Positions 7,550-14,698 of a DNA stretch of 14,698 nt are shown piece by piece. A program made the position numbers and the translations under genes. This stretch comes from CAZKYP01 sp964556885. Its GTDB lineage: Bacteria; Planctomycetota; Phycisphaerae; Sedimentisphaerales; Anaerobacaceae. Within the stretch, counting starts at the first letter, position 1; each line of letters begins with the position of its first letter. A model generated the notes under the pieces. The model saw only the letters and a program-made list of their open reading frames with translations, searched no databases and was not told the origin of the DNA. The DNA is taken from contig CAZKYP010000074.1 of NCBI GenBank assembly GCA_964556885.1, positions 1 through 14,698 on the forward strand, written 5' to 3'.

Positions 7550-7909
7550 ATGTCAACAGAGAACATAATGGAGATTCTCGAAGCCGGAATTCGAGCCGAG
7601 AATCTTCGTAACAAGGCAATTGCCAATAACGTTGCCAATCTTGAAACACCGGGATATCGCAGGCTCGATATTAAATTCGAAGAGATGCTTGCAAAAGCCC
7701 TATTATCGTCGGGAGAGCTCGACCTCGATGATGTTGAGCCGGAGTTTTATCGACCGGAGCTGAATCCTGTCAAGTCGAACGGCAATGACGTTATTTTGGA
7801 AGATGAAGTGGCTAATTTGATCAAAAACGCCCTGCATTACAAGGCTTATGTCAGATTGCTGAACAGCAGGTATAAGCAAATTGATTTGGCAATGAATATT
7901 AACGGCTAA
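7550..7909 (+). CDS. flgB: Flagellar basal-body proximal rod protein FlgB
   Basis: FlgB is a proximal rod subunit exported through the flagellar type III channel, sitting between the MS ring/FliE and FlgC. The 119-residue product carries the rod-family N-terminal signature NVANLETPGYRR (residues 27-38) and ends in a helical segment ALHYKAYVRLLNSRYKQIDLAMN, which with the N-terminal helix forms the terminal coiled-coil. Length is slightly under the usual 130-140. ATG 7550 is chosen because it has an AGGAAG site seven to eight bases upstream and lies downstream of the predicted sigma-54 transcription start; an in-frame ATG at 7487 would begin within the promoter. It is the first gene of the ten-gene operon. 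Confidence 0.96.
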   Translation: MSTENIMEILEAGIRAENLRNKAIANNVANLETPGYRRLDIKFEEMLAKALLSSGELDLDDVEPEFYRPELNPVKSNGNDVILEDEVANLIKNALHYKAYVRLLNSRYKQIDLAMNING

Positions 7910-7932
7910 AAATTCCTTAAGGAAAAAACAGT

Positions 7933-8334
7933 ATGGAAATCAGCAGCGGTTTTGGCCCTATAGATATAGCTGTCTCCGGTTTACGGGCGCAAAACAAACA
8001 GATGGAAGTAATTTCTTCGAATATCGCCAATGCCCAGACGGCCGATGCCGGCAAGGGCCAGCCTTATCGCAGACGCGAGGCGATTTTCTCAACAGACGGC
8101 GACATATCAGGTGTGAAGCTCAAAGAGATTGCAACGGATATGAGTGATTTTCTCAAGGTCATGGATCCGGGCAGCCCACAGGCGGATGAGGACGGCTACG
8201 TGTCGATGCCGAACGTTAAATTACCGGTGGAAATGATGAATATGACCCAGGCCTCACGTATGTACCAGGCCAATATAGCGGTCTTAAAACGCTATCAGCA
8301 GCTTGTGGAAACGACACTCGAATTACTTCGTTAA
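7933..8334 (+). CDS. flgC: Flagellar basal-body rod protein FlgC
   Basis: FlgC is the second proximal rod subunit. The 133-residue product shows the rod signature ISSNIANAQT (27-36) followed by the FlgC-type YRRREAIFS, a central stretch with VMDPGSPQADEDGYVSMPNV, and the C-terminal helix MNMTQASRMYQANIAVLKRYQQL that packs in the rod coiled coil. Length is normal for the family. The ATG is preceded by AAGGA about eight to twelve bases upstream, and the gene lies 23 bases after flgB. Confidence 0.97.
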   Translation: MEISSGFGPIDIAVSGLRAQNKQMEVISSNIANAQTADAGKGQPYRRREAIFSTDGDISGVKLKEIATDMSDFLKVMDPGSPQADEDGYVSMPNVKLPVEMMNMTQASRMYQANIAVLKRYQQLVETTLELLR

Positions 8335-8349
8335 GTATGGGGACAAACG

Positions 8350-8706
8350 ATGGTTAATATGAATACGAATGTAGGTGGAATATCGAATTCGATTAAAGGT
8401 GTTTGGGAGAACAATTCCATAGCACCCAAAACCAGCCCGGATTCTATCGGAACGATGAAGGTTGGAAATTCCAACAGCTCCGGTTTTGATAATGCTGTTA
8501 AGGCCGTCAACAACTATATATCCAAGGTTGACGACCTCCAGCAGTCATCGGATATGTCCATCCAGGATTTGTTGTCCGGCAGGAGTGAAGACATTACTAC
8601 GGTGGTCTCGGCGGTAGCTAAGGCCGATATGAGCTTCAAGTTGCTTATAGGTGTTCGAAACAAGTTAATCGAGGCTTACAAGCAGACAATTAATATGCCG
8701 ATATGA
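8350..8706 (+). CDS. fliE: Flagellar hook-basal body complex protein FliE
   Basis: FliE joins the MS ring to the rod and is the first substrate through the export gate. The 118-residue protein has a variable Ser/Asn-rich N-terminal half, then the conserved part: GFDNAVKAVNNYISKVDDLQQ (from about residue 45), a loop, and TTVVSAVAKADMSFKLLIGVRNKLIEAYKQTINMPI at the C-terminus, in which the xxMSFKLLxxVRNKLxEAYxxIMxMxI pattern is diagnostic. It starts 15 bases after flgC with GGGGAC upstream. A 63-base gap containing an inverted repeat separates it from fliF. Confidence 0.95.
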   Translation: MVNMNTNVGGISNSIKGVWENNSIAPKTSPDSIGTMKVGNSNSSGFDNAVKAVNNYISKVDDLQQSSDMSIQDLLSGRSEDITTVVSAVAKADMSFKLLIGVRNKLIEAYKQTINMPI

Positions 8707-8712
8707 GTCACC

Positions 8713-8754
8713 GTTTCCGGAATCGGTTGTTTTTAGTCGTTGGACTTCGGAAAC
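8713..8754 (+). other. Inverted repeat in the fliE-fliF gap
   Basis: GTTTCCG (8713-8719) pairs with CGGAAAC (8748-8754); with a G-U and an A-U pair the stem reaches nine pairs around a loop of about 24 bases. It ends five bases before the fliF Shine-Dalgarno. No T-run follows, so it is not a standard terminator; it might affect translation or mRNA processing. Confidence 0.4.
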
Positions 8755-8769
8755 AATTGGAAGGCTTCA

Positions 8770-10272
8770 ATGAGTTTTTTTTATAAAATAAGATTGGTTT
8801 GGGAAAAATTAGGCCTTATACAGCGAGCTTTGCTTGCATCCGTGGTGCTGACATTTATTTTTATCGGGGTACTTCTTACTCACTGGGCGCGAAAACCGGA
8901 TATGAAAATGTTGTACCAGGAGCTTTCACCCGAAGAAGCCTCAAAGATTACTGAAAAAATCAGCGAAAAAGGCATTGTTTATGAGCTGCGAAACGGTGGC
9001 AAGAGCGTTTATGTTCCGGACAAGGATGTATATCAGCTTCGGCTCGATATGGCAAAGGAAGGGCTACCGGCGGGCGAGCAGGGCGGCTACAAGATCTTCG
9101 ACAAGGAAAAGATCGGTATAAGTCCGTTTGTTCAGAACATAAACCTCAAAAGGGCGCTCCAGGAGGAGCTTTCCAAAAGTATCCAAATGATAGATGGCGT
9201 CGTTTATGCCCGAGTTCATATAGTCAGTTCCGAGCAGACTCTTTTTACATCTGAAGCCGGCAAGACCACCGCATCCGTCGTGGTTCGTCTGAGATCCGGT
9301 TACAGATTAAGTGCTCAAAATATAGCCGCAATCGCACATCTGGTTTCGGGTAGCGTCGAAGGTCTTGATACCAACAATGTTACGGTCATAGACAGTCAGG
9401 GACGGCTTCTTTCAGGTGCATCGGACGGTACTATGTCCAGCGGCGCCGGCACCGTTCAGGATTACAGGGAAAGGGTGGAGCGGAGTCTCGAAGACAAAGT
9501 TGAAGAGATGCTAACCGCTGTATTGGGACGGGGCAGGGCGAAAATAAGAATTCATGCCATTATCGATATGAACAGCGTCAGTACTGTTACGGAAAAATAC
9601 GAGCCAAAGGGAGTTGCCACAAAAGAAGAGAGCACATCAAGCTCCGAACCCGTAGGTACAGTAGCACAGGGTGAGTCAAGTGCGCCAGCCGTATCTAAGA
9701 CAGAAGAAATAGTTACTGAATACCAGGTTGGTAAAACTGTAAAGCAGGAAGTTGTTCTACCAGGCACAATTAAATCCCTGTCGGTAGCGGCGGTTGTCGA
9801 TTTGTCACCGGCTGATGTCAATGGGGCCGAGGCCGGAGGACAGACCGCCAAGATAATGGAGCTTACCGATGTGGAAACACTCATTCAAAACGCTCTCGGT
9901 TTGGATACCACAAGGGGAGATTCGTTAAAAGTAGTTGACGTCAAATTCCAGCAACCAACCGAGACAATACCTGAAGAAGAGATGGCCGGGGGACTGGATT
10001 TTGTGGCAATAGCCCGACAGGCTTCACTTGGAATCATGGCAGTCTGTGCATTGATTGTCCTTCGTATGTTCAAAGGTGCACGAAAGAAAGTGCAAATGGA
10101 AGCCGTACAGGGGCAGTTGTCCGGTGCTGAAGGATCTACCGGGCTTGTTGCGGCTGAGTCTTCGGCTTCACAATCTTTGATGTACCGCAGGCAGATTGCC
10201 GGTGCTTTGAGAAATAATCCTGAACGTGTCAGACAATTATTTACAAACTGGATTGAAGAGAAAGGGGATTAG
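8770..10272 (+). CDS. fliF: Flagellar MS-ring protein FliF
   Basis: FliF multimerises in the cytoplasmic membrane into the MS ring, the platform for rod, switch and export gate. The 500-residue product has a first membrane segment at about 18-37, the ring-building motif region with DMAKEGLP (near residue 95), a variable linker of Ser/Thr/Glu (about 275-320), a second membrane segment near 415-435 and a cytoplasmic tail. The last 30 residues, RRQIAGALRNNPERVRQLFTNWI, form the FliG-binding helices. Length is near the low end of the family (520-570). The frame is open back to TTG 8740, but ATG 8770 has GGAAGG five bases upstream and gives the usual short cytoplasmic N-terminus, so it is preferred. 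It ends four bases before fliG, suggesting coupled translation. Confidence 0.97.
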   Translation: MSFFYKIRLVWEKLGLIQRALLASVVLTFIFIGVLLTHWARKPDMKMLYQELSPEEASKITEKISEKGIVYELRNGGKSVYVPDKDVYQLRLDMAKEGLPAGEQGGYKIFDKEKIGISPFVQNINLKRALQEELSKSIQMIDGVVYARVHIVSSEQTLFTSEAGKTTASVVVRLRSGYRLSAQNIAAIAHLVSGSVEGLDTNNVTVIDSQGRLLSGASDGTMSSGAGTVQDYRERVERSLEDKVEEMLTAVLGRGRAKIRIHAIIDMNSVSTVTEKYEPKGVATKEESTSSSEPVGTVAQGESSAPAVSKTEEIVTEYQVGKTVKQEVVLPGTIKSLSVAAVVDLSPADVNGAEAGGQTAKIMELTDVETLIQNALGLDTTRGDSLKVVDVKFQQPTETIPEEEMAGGLDFVAIARQASLGIMAVCALIVLRMFKGARKKVQMEAVQGQLSGAEGSTGLVAAESSASQSLMYRRQIAGALRNNPERVRQLFTNWIEEKGD

Positions 10273-10276
10273 GTAA

Positions 10277-11278
10277 ATGGCTTTGACGGGTAAACAGAAA
10301 GCCGCAATGTTGCTTATGAGTCTGGACGCACCCACAGCGGCGGAGATGGTTAAAGGTCTTGATCCTACCGTAGTCCAGGGACTGGCGGTGGAGCTGGCGT
10401 ATCTGGATGCTTCCGGTTTAAGAAAAAGCAACAATGGTGATGAAGTTGCACGTGAGTTTTATAAGTCACTGCACGCCAGGAAGGGATTTCACCTGAACAG
10501 CTTTCTTGATCATATGCTTAAGAGTACCTTGGGCAACGAAAAGGCCACCCAGATTCAGACCCAGATTCAGGATTTGCTGATGAAGCGAGATCCGTTCATC
10601 ACTATCCGTTCGGCCGATACACAATCTATAGCATCAGTGCTGGAAGGCGAACACCCACAGGCGGCGGCGGTGGTCCTATCGGAGCTTTCACCCCGGAAAA
10701 GCTCTGAGGTACTGGGCCTGTTAGGTGAGGGCATCAGGCTCAGCGCTATCAGCAGGATGACCAGTTGTGAATCTATCCCGGCCGAGACAAAGACACGTAT
10801 AGCGGAAACTGTCAACCGACGCCTCGAATCTATCACCAGTGAAGCTGAAGCCGGAGCAGTAATCGTCCGGCCGGAACAATCCTTGAGAAAGGTGGCCCTT
10901 ATTTTACGAGGTCTCGGAAAAGAGCTTCGTGACGGTCTGCTCGGTGCCATACAGAGCAAGGATGAGAACTCCGGCAAAATGGTTTCTGAATTGATGATAA
11001 TATGGACGGATATACCGCAGGTGGCTGACAGGTCGCTCCAGGAGATACTCAGAAAAGTTGACGCGAAAAAACTGGCCCTGGCACTGAATAAAGCAGACGA
11101 GGTCATTATACAAAAAATTAAATCGAATATCTCCGAGAGGGCCGCTGCTACATTGGATGAGGAGGCGTCGCTTATGTCGGCTCCCAAAAAACAGGATATT
11201 GAGGATGCCAGAGATGAAATCGTTAAAGCCCTGCGAGAAATAAATGAAAAAGGTGAGCTTTCATTTGTAGAAGAGTAG
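10277..11278 (+). CDS. fliG: Flagellar motor switch protein FliG
   Basis: FliG sits on FliF, carries the charged face that meets the stator, and with FliM/FliN sets rotation direction. In the 333-residue product the N-terminal domain opens with ALTGKQKAAMLLMSL; the middle domain has the conserved EHPQ (125-128) with AAAVVLSEL; the C-terminal domain has DRSLQEILRKVDAKKLALALNK (251-272) and ISERAA, matching the torque helix DRSxQxxLRxVDxxxLxxALK. Just before it, MIIWTDI (240-246) replaces the usual MFxFEDL. The inter-domain part (190-235) lacks the usual Gly-Gly linker and is poorly conserved, although length is normal. Starts four bases after fliF with AGG upstream. The motA gene at the end of the same operon agrees with a normal stator-rotor motor. 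Confidence 0.97.
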   Translation: MALTGKQKAAMLLMSLDAPTAAEMVKGLDPTVVQGLAVELAYLDASGLRKSNNGDEVAREFYKSLHARKGFHLNSFLDHMLKSTLGNEKATQIQTQIQDLLMKRDPFITIRSADTQSIASVLEGEHPQAAAVVLSELSPRKSSEVLGLLGEGIRLSAISRMTSCESIPAETKTRIAETVNRRLESITSEAEAGAVIVRPEQSLRKVALILRGLGKELRDGLLGAIQSKDENSGKMVSELMIIWTDIPQVADRSLQEILRKVDAKKLALALNKADEVIIQKIKSNISERAAATLDEEASLMSAPKKQDIEDARDEIVKALREINEKGELSFVEE

Positions 11279-11283
11279 TTATT

Positions 11284-11907
11284 ATGTCTGCCCCGCTTAA
11301 AATCAATTTGTCCAAGCCTGTCACATCGGTCAAAATTCTGGAAAACAATAAAGTCCCGAGTGACCAAGATTCGTTGCCGGGCAGGACCGGAGCAGAACCA
11401 AACTCACACGAACATACGGATTCGGCTCGATTGAGTTCACCGAAGTCGGGGCAAATTTCCGAAAAGGAATTAGAAAGTCAGAAAAGCGATTTCCTGCAGG
11501 CATGTCAAACTCTCAACAATGTTACAGACAAACTTAACCAGTTCTGCACACAATTGTTCTCGGAACATAAAAAAGAGGTTGCCGGATTGTCGGTCGAAAT
11601 AGCAAGAAAGATATTGGTGCAAAAAGTGGAAAACGGGGACTATAAAATCGAATCCATAGTCCAGGAAGCACTGAATAATGTGCCGACTCGTCAGGATATC
11701 ATAGTACATCTGAATCCCGATGACTTTGCAAGTTGCCAAAAGGCGCAGCAGGATGAGCCGGTAGGTATTTTTAACGGAATCAAACTTGTTCCTGATCCCA
11801 AAATCGGCCGGGCGGAATGTCTGCTCGAAAGCCCGAAAGGGATTATCGAATCATTAATTAACGAACAGCTTGAAAAAGTTGGTAAAGCTCTTCAAAAGGC
11901 CGGATAA
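11284..11907 (+). CDS. fliH: Flagellar assembly protein FliH (export ATPase regulator)
   Basis: FliH dimers bind FliI, hold it at the export gate and restrain its ATPase activity. The 207-residue product has a variable Ser/Pro-rich N-terminus (1-55), a helical stalk (about 58-120) leading to LSVEIARKILVQKVENGDYKIESIVQEAL, then a compact C-terminal domain with IIVHLNPDDF (138-147) and IKLVPDPKIGRAECLLESPKG (about 165-185), all typical of the FliH/HrpE/YscL and V-ATPase subunit E type. Sequence conservation in this family is low and position between fliG and fliI adds much of the confidence. Five bases from fliG and three from fliI. Confidence 0.93.
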   Translation: MSAPLKINLSKPVTSVKILENNKVPSDQDSLPGRTGAEPNSHEHTDSARLSSPKSGQISEKELESQKSDFLQACQTLNNVTDKLNQFCTQLFSEHKKEVAGLSVEIARKILVQKVENGDYKIESIVQEALNNVPTRQDIIVHLNPDDFASCQKAQQDEPVGIFNGIKLVPDPKIGRAECLLESPKGIIESLINEQLEKVGKALQKAG

Positions 11908-11910
11908 GAC

Positions 11911-13272
11911 ATGTTGACAGGCAAAATCGATGAAAATTTGATAGATTTTGAGAAGTTTCATTCGGCGCTTCGCCAGGTGAACCTGATGAGCTCACGTGGT
12001 TATATTGTCCGTGTTTCAGGTTTGACAGTCGAATCCACGGGTCCGTCGATCGGTATCGGGGAATTGTGTTCGATTCAGATTCGTGACGGCCGGCGTGTAT
12101 TGGCGGAAGTTGTCGGCTTTGAAAATGACCACCTTATCTTGTTGCCGCTTGAGCATATCGAAGGTATATCGCCCGGGGATATGGTAACGTCTCAGATCAA
12201 TCCGCGCCACATCGTCCTAAGCGAGGCCGTACTGGGCAGGGTTGTAAACGGTCTTGGAGAGCCGATAGACAACAAAGGTCCGCTGACCGGAACCGACAAG
12301 AAGGCTCTGGATGCAGGCAGTCCTCCAGCTTTGAGTCGGGAGAAGATTACCAGCCCGCTGGCTCTTGGAATCAGGTCGCTTGACGGCGTCCTCACCTGCG
12401 GCAAGGGTCAAAGAGTAGGCATCTTCTCAGGCAGTGGGGTCGGCAAAAGCGTTCTGCTTGGTGATATAGCCAATTCGAGCGAAGCAGATGTGAACGTGGT
12501 TGCTCTTATAGGTGAACGTGGCCGGGAAGTAAGGGAATTCCTGGAATCGGACCTTGGTGCAGAAGGTCTGGCGCGAAGCGTGGTTGTCGTAGCGGCCTCG
12601 GATTCACCGCCGATCCAGCGGGTAAAGGCCGCGTTTGTGGCGGTGACGATTGCAGAATATTTCAGAGACAAGGGCAGGAATGTTCTTTTTATGATGGATT
12701 CGCTCACTCGTTTCGCCCAGGCCCAGCGCGAGATTGGACTTGCCGCAGGTGAGCCGCCGGCATCAAAAGGCTACTGCCCAAGCGTTTTTTCGCTGATGCC
12801 GCGACTCATAGAACGTTTGGGCTGCGCCGAGGTTGGCAGCATTACAGGTATTCTTACTGTTCTTGTTGAAAATGACGATTTGGATGATCCCGTGGCGGAC
12901 AGTGCCCGCAGTCTGCTGGATGGTCATATAGTGCTGTCAAGAAAGCTGGCGCAGAGGTCACATTATCCTGCGGTGGATATTTTGCAGAGCATAAGCCGGT
13001 TAATGCCGGCGGTGACAACAAAAGAGCACAGGCTCGCGGCTCAGAAATTGAAGGAAATTTACGCCACTTATATCGACGCCGAAGACCTTATCAATATCGG
13101 GGCGTTTTCACCGGGCAGCAATCGGCGAATCGACGGGGCGGTGGCTTTGATTGACAGGATAATCAACTTTCTCATTCAGCCGGTGCGTGACAGAACCGAT
13201 TTTTCTGAAACGGTGAAGGGGTTGATTGCAATTACAAAATCATGGGACGAACTGCTCGGTACGGTGGCGTGA
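11911..13272 (+). CDS. fliI: Flagellum-specific ATPase FliI
   Basis: FliI is the hexameric cytoplasmic ATPase of the flagellar type III export apparatus, related to the F1 beta subunit. The 453-residue product has the N-terminal beta-barrel (about 25-100), Walker A GSGVGKS (174-180), the catalytic-site stretch ALIGERGREV (198-207), Walker B VLFMMDS (258-264, D263), and the type III signature GYCPSVFSLMPRLIERLG (287-304), where most members have YPPSVFALLPRLLER. The C-terminal helices (ADSARSLLDGHIVLSR..., about 330-450) are complete. The length is the family norm. The start lies three bases after fliH, and a 51-base gap precedes fliJ. Confidence 0.98.
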   Translation: MLTGKIDENLIDFEKFHSALRQVNLMSSRGYIVRVSGLTVESTGPSIGIGELCSIQIRDGRRVLAEVVGFENDHLILLPLEHIEGISPGDMVTSQINPRHIVLSEAVLGRVVNGLGEPIDNKGPLTGTDKKALDAGSPPALSREKITSPLALGIRSLDGVLTCGKGQRVGIFSGSGVGKSVLLGDIANSSEADVNVVALIGERGREVREFLESDLGAEGLARSVVVVAASDSPPIQRVKAAFVAVTIAEYFRDKGRNVLFMMDSLTRFAQAQREIGLAAGEPPASKGYCPSVFSLMPRLIERLGCAEVGSITGILTVLVENDDLDDPVADSARSLLDGHIVLSRKLAQRSHYPAVDILQSISRLMPAVTTKEHRLAAQKLKEIYATYIDAEDLINIGAFSPGSNRRIDGAVALIDRIINFLIQPVRDRTDFSETVKGLIAITKSWDELLGTVA

Positions 13273-13323
13273 CAGATTGTGTTTTAAGAATATCGCAGAA
13301 ATAAACTGGATACCGGGTATCAA

Positions 13324-13770
13324 ATGAAGCGTTTTGCATGGCGGTTACAACGTGTACTTGACGTAAAGAAAAAAGAAGAACAAAAGGTCAGGTCGGAATT
13401 GTTCGAACTGATGCAGCAACTCGCACGGTTTCGCAGCGAGCTGCTCAGGCAACATAAGATTTTGGAACAGATAATCAGCGGTCTGACTTATGATAATCCC
13501 AAAAAGCTGCTGGGCGAACAGGAATTTTTCCTGAAACATTCGGCGACAATTGACAAACAGATAAAGATGCTCAAAGAGAAAATCAGTCAACTGGAAACAC
13601 AGCAAAAAGAAAAGATATCAGAATTGCTGAAGGTAAGAAGATTCAAGGAAGGACTCGAAAGACTTCGGGTGGAAGCAAAAATGCAGTATTTGAAAGAACA
13701 ATCCCATCTTGAACAAAAGAAACAGGACGAGGCGGCTGCGATTTCATTCGTCCGTAAAGTTCGAAGTTAG
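13324..13770 (+). CDS. fliJ: Flagellar export protein FliJ
   Basis: FliJ is a coiled-coil protein that inserts into the FliI hexamer and links it to the export gate FlhA. The 148-residue product is almost wholly helical and rich in Lys, Glu, Gln and Leu, with the typical opening FAWRLQRVLDVKKKEEQKVRSEL and heptad spacing over about residues 15-140. Length is the family norm. The match rests on composition, the N-terminal pattern and its position right after fliI. A 51-base gap from fliI contains no promoter that I can recognise; the Shine-Dalgarno is weak. Confidence 0.92.
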   Translation: MKRFAWRLQRVLDVKKKEEQKVRSELFELMQQLARFRSELLRQHKILEQIISGLTYDNPKKLLGEQEFFLKHSATIDKQIKMLKEKISQLETQQKEKISELLKVRRFKEGLERLRVEAKMQYLKEQSHLEQKKQDEAAAISFVRKVRS

Positions 13771-13780
13771 GAGATAAACA

Positions 13781-14506
13781 ATGAGCAAAAAACTGATATT
13801 AATAGCGGCGGGGGCGGGTTTGTTAAGTTTTGCCGGCTCTTTTGTTTTTGCGTGGTTATTCATCTCATCTCCGGCCGCTCCACCGGCTGACTCTGATTCC
13901 CAGTCTGCTGGTGTTGCCGCTGCAGAAAAGGCCGAACCCGGTCTGCCGCCGTTTCCATCCGAGACGACAAAAACTCCGGACGGTATGGCCGTAGCCGTAA
14001 GCAAGGCACTGACTGAACAGCAGCTCAAGGCTCTTATACAGGACGTAAAGACGAAAATGAACGAATATGACAACAAGCTGCGGATTCTCGGTGTACGTGA
14101 GCAGAGACTGCAAATCGCACATAATATGCTTAAAGAAGACGTCGACAATCTTAACAACATGCGGACCGAGCTTGCCTCTATCATTGCCAATTTGAAGAGT
14201 GAGCGTGACAAGCTGATTAAAAGCAAACTTGAGATAGAGCAGACAGAGAAGACGAATTTAATATCAATAGCGGCGACATACGACAAGATGGAACCGGCCA
14301 GTGCCGGCAAGATAATGTCAAATATGTGTTCCATGAGAAGCACGACTCAAAGCGGCACAGGCGGCAGTTTCGACGACGCTGTGAAGATATTGTACTATAT
14401 GAGCGAAAGAACTGAGGCCAAACTGCTGGCTGAAATAGCTGTTTCCGAACCGGCTCTGGCGGCCGCTTTATGCCAGAGATTGAAACAGATTAGTGAGGTA
14501 AATTAG
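13781..14506 (+). CDS. MotE-like membrane-anchored coiled-coil protein (YlxF/MgtE-N type)
   Basis: A 241-residue protein with one N-terminal membrane segment (about 5-28), a Pro/Ala/Ser-rich flexible part (30-70), a long coiled coil (about 75-160) and a C-terminal helical domain (160-236) in which ISIAATYDKMEPASAGKIM and ILYYMSERTEAKLLAEIA follow the paired repeat pattern of MotE and of the MgtE N-terminal domain (YxxMxPxxAAxIl..., ILxxMxxxxAAxIL). MotE is a periplasmic chaperone of the flagellar motor in rhizobia, and YlxF of Firmicutes occupies this same position after fliJ. Preceded by AGGAG six bases before ATG; four bases before motA. I infer a role with the stator or export apparatus; exact role is unproven. 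Confidence 0.75.
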   Translation: MSKKLILIAAGAGLLSFAGSFVFAWLFISSPAAPPADSDSQSAGVAAAEKAEPGLPPFPSETTKTPDGMAVAVSKALTEQQLKALIQDVKTKMNEYDNKLRILGVREQRLQIAHNMLKEDVDNLNNMRTELASIIANLKSERDKLIKSKLEIEQTEKTNLISIAATYDKMEPASAGKIMSNMCSMRSTTQSGTGGSFDDAVKILYYMSERTEAKLLAEIAVSEPALAAALCQRLKQISEVN

Positions 14507-14510
14507 GTAT

Positions 14511-14698
14511 ATGGATATTGCAACTATCATAGGGGTTATTTTAGGCTTTCTTGTTGTTGTCGGTTCCATAGTTGCCGGCGGGGGCTGGCAAACGTTTTTA
14601 CATCTTCCATCACTGGCAATAACCATAGGAGGTATGTTATGTGCCACTTTGATACATTTCTCTCTGCCCCAGTTCCTCGGAATATTTTCGGTTATCAA
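14511..14698 (+). CDS. motA: Flagellar stator protein MotA, 5' part only
   Basis: MotA forms with MotB the ion-conducting stator that pushes on FliG. The 62 codons present begin MDIATIIGVILGF, then GSIVAGGGW, HLPSLAITIGGM and CATLIHFSLPQFL, matching the first two membrane segments and the conserved DIPSxxIVxGGTxxAT stretch of MotA/PomA. The reading frame is intact to the right edge. ATG 14511 follows an AGG about five to eight bases upstream, four bases after the motE-like gene. Most of the protein and any motB lie outside. Confidence 0.93.
   Translation, partial: MDIATIIGVILGFLVVVGSIVAGGGWQTFLHLPSLAITIGGMLCATLIHFSLPQFLGIFSVI

Noticed and set aside
10567..11367. Long open frame (266 codons) on the minus strand across fliG and the start of fliH
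   Set aside because: It is fully antisense to a clearly conserved gene, very rich in Ser and Arg with no recognisable domain, and arises from the codon pattern of fliG.
13309..13321. Dyad GATACC-G-GGTATC just before the fliJ start
   Set aside because: A six-pair dyad with a one-base centre is expected a few times by chance in 14.7 kb, and no partner site was found.
13744..14343. Minus-strand open frame of 199 codons opposite the motE-like gene
   Set aside because: Its hydrophobic look reflects the antisense of Glu/Lys/Asn-rich coiled-coil codons; the plus-strand frame has a good ribosome site and operon context.

Overview
The window looks like a chromosomal piece of a motile, diderm, polysaccharide-degrading bacterium. 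A lipoprotein beta-galactosidase-like enzyme, a secreted GH43-like enzyme and a sigma-54-driven flagellar basal-body operon together suggest a Planctomycetota/Phycisphaerae-type organism. That assignment is inferred from gene content and style; no taxonomic marker is present.

Left part (1-2578): two carbohydrate-active genes diverge from a 209-bp spacer. On the minus strand is a GH35/DUF5597-type lipoprotein glycosidase cut by the left edge. On the plus strand is a secreted five-bladed-propeller (GH43-like) glycosidase.

Middle part (2630-7549): a minus-strand pair is headed by fliK, the hook-length control gene, followed 37 bases later by a very large gene joining TPR repeats, a GT9-like domain and a GT2 domain. 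The pair runs leftwards from a 464-bp spacer. That spacer carries two near-perfect -24/-12 (sigma-54) promoters in opposite directions, one for fliK and one for the basal-body operon. The large glycosyltransferase therefore probably belongs to the flagellar regulon and is a candidate flagellar glycosylation enzyme. A 12-bp direct repeat with 14-bp period sits exactly at its GT9/GT2 junction. Removing one unit in silico restores a stop codon just before a natural GT2 start, so the fusion looks recent or switchable.

Right part (7550-14698): a tightly packed plus-strand operon flgB-flgC-fliE-fliF-fliG-fliH-fliI-fliJ-motE-like-motA (cut by the right edge). It encodes the proximal rod (FlgB, FlgC, FliE), MS ring (FliF), switch (FliG), export ATPase complex (FliH, FliI, FliJ), a membrane-anchored MotE-like protein and the stator protein MotA. 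The order resembles the fla/che operon of Firmicutes (fliJ then ylxF/motE), except that fliK is missing from the expected place after motE, lies divergently upstream, and motA follows instead.

No RNA genes, insertion sequences, CRISPR arrays or convincing intrinsic terminators were seen.
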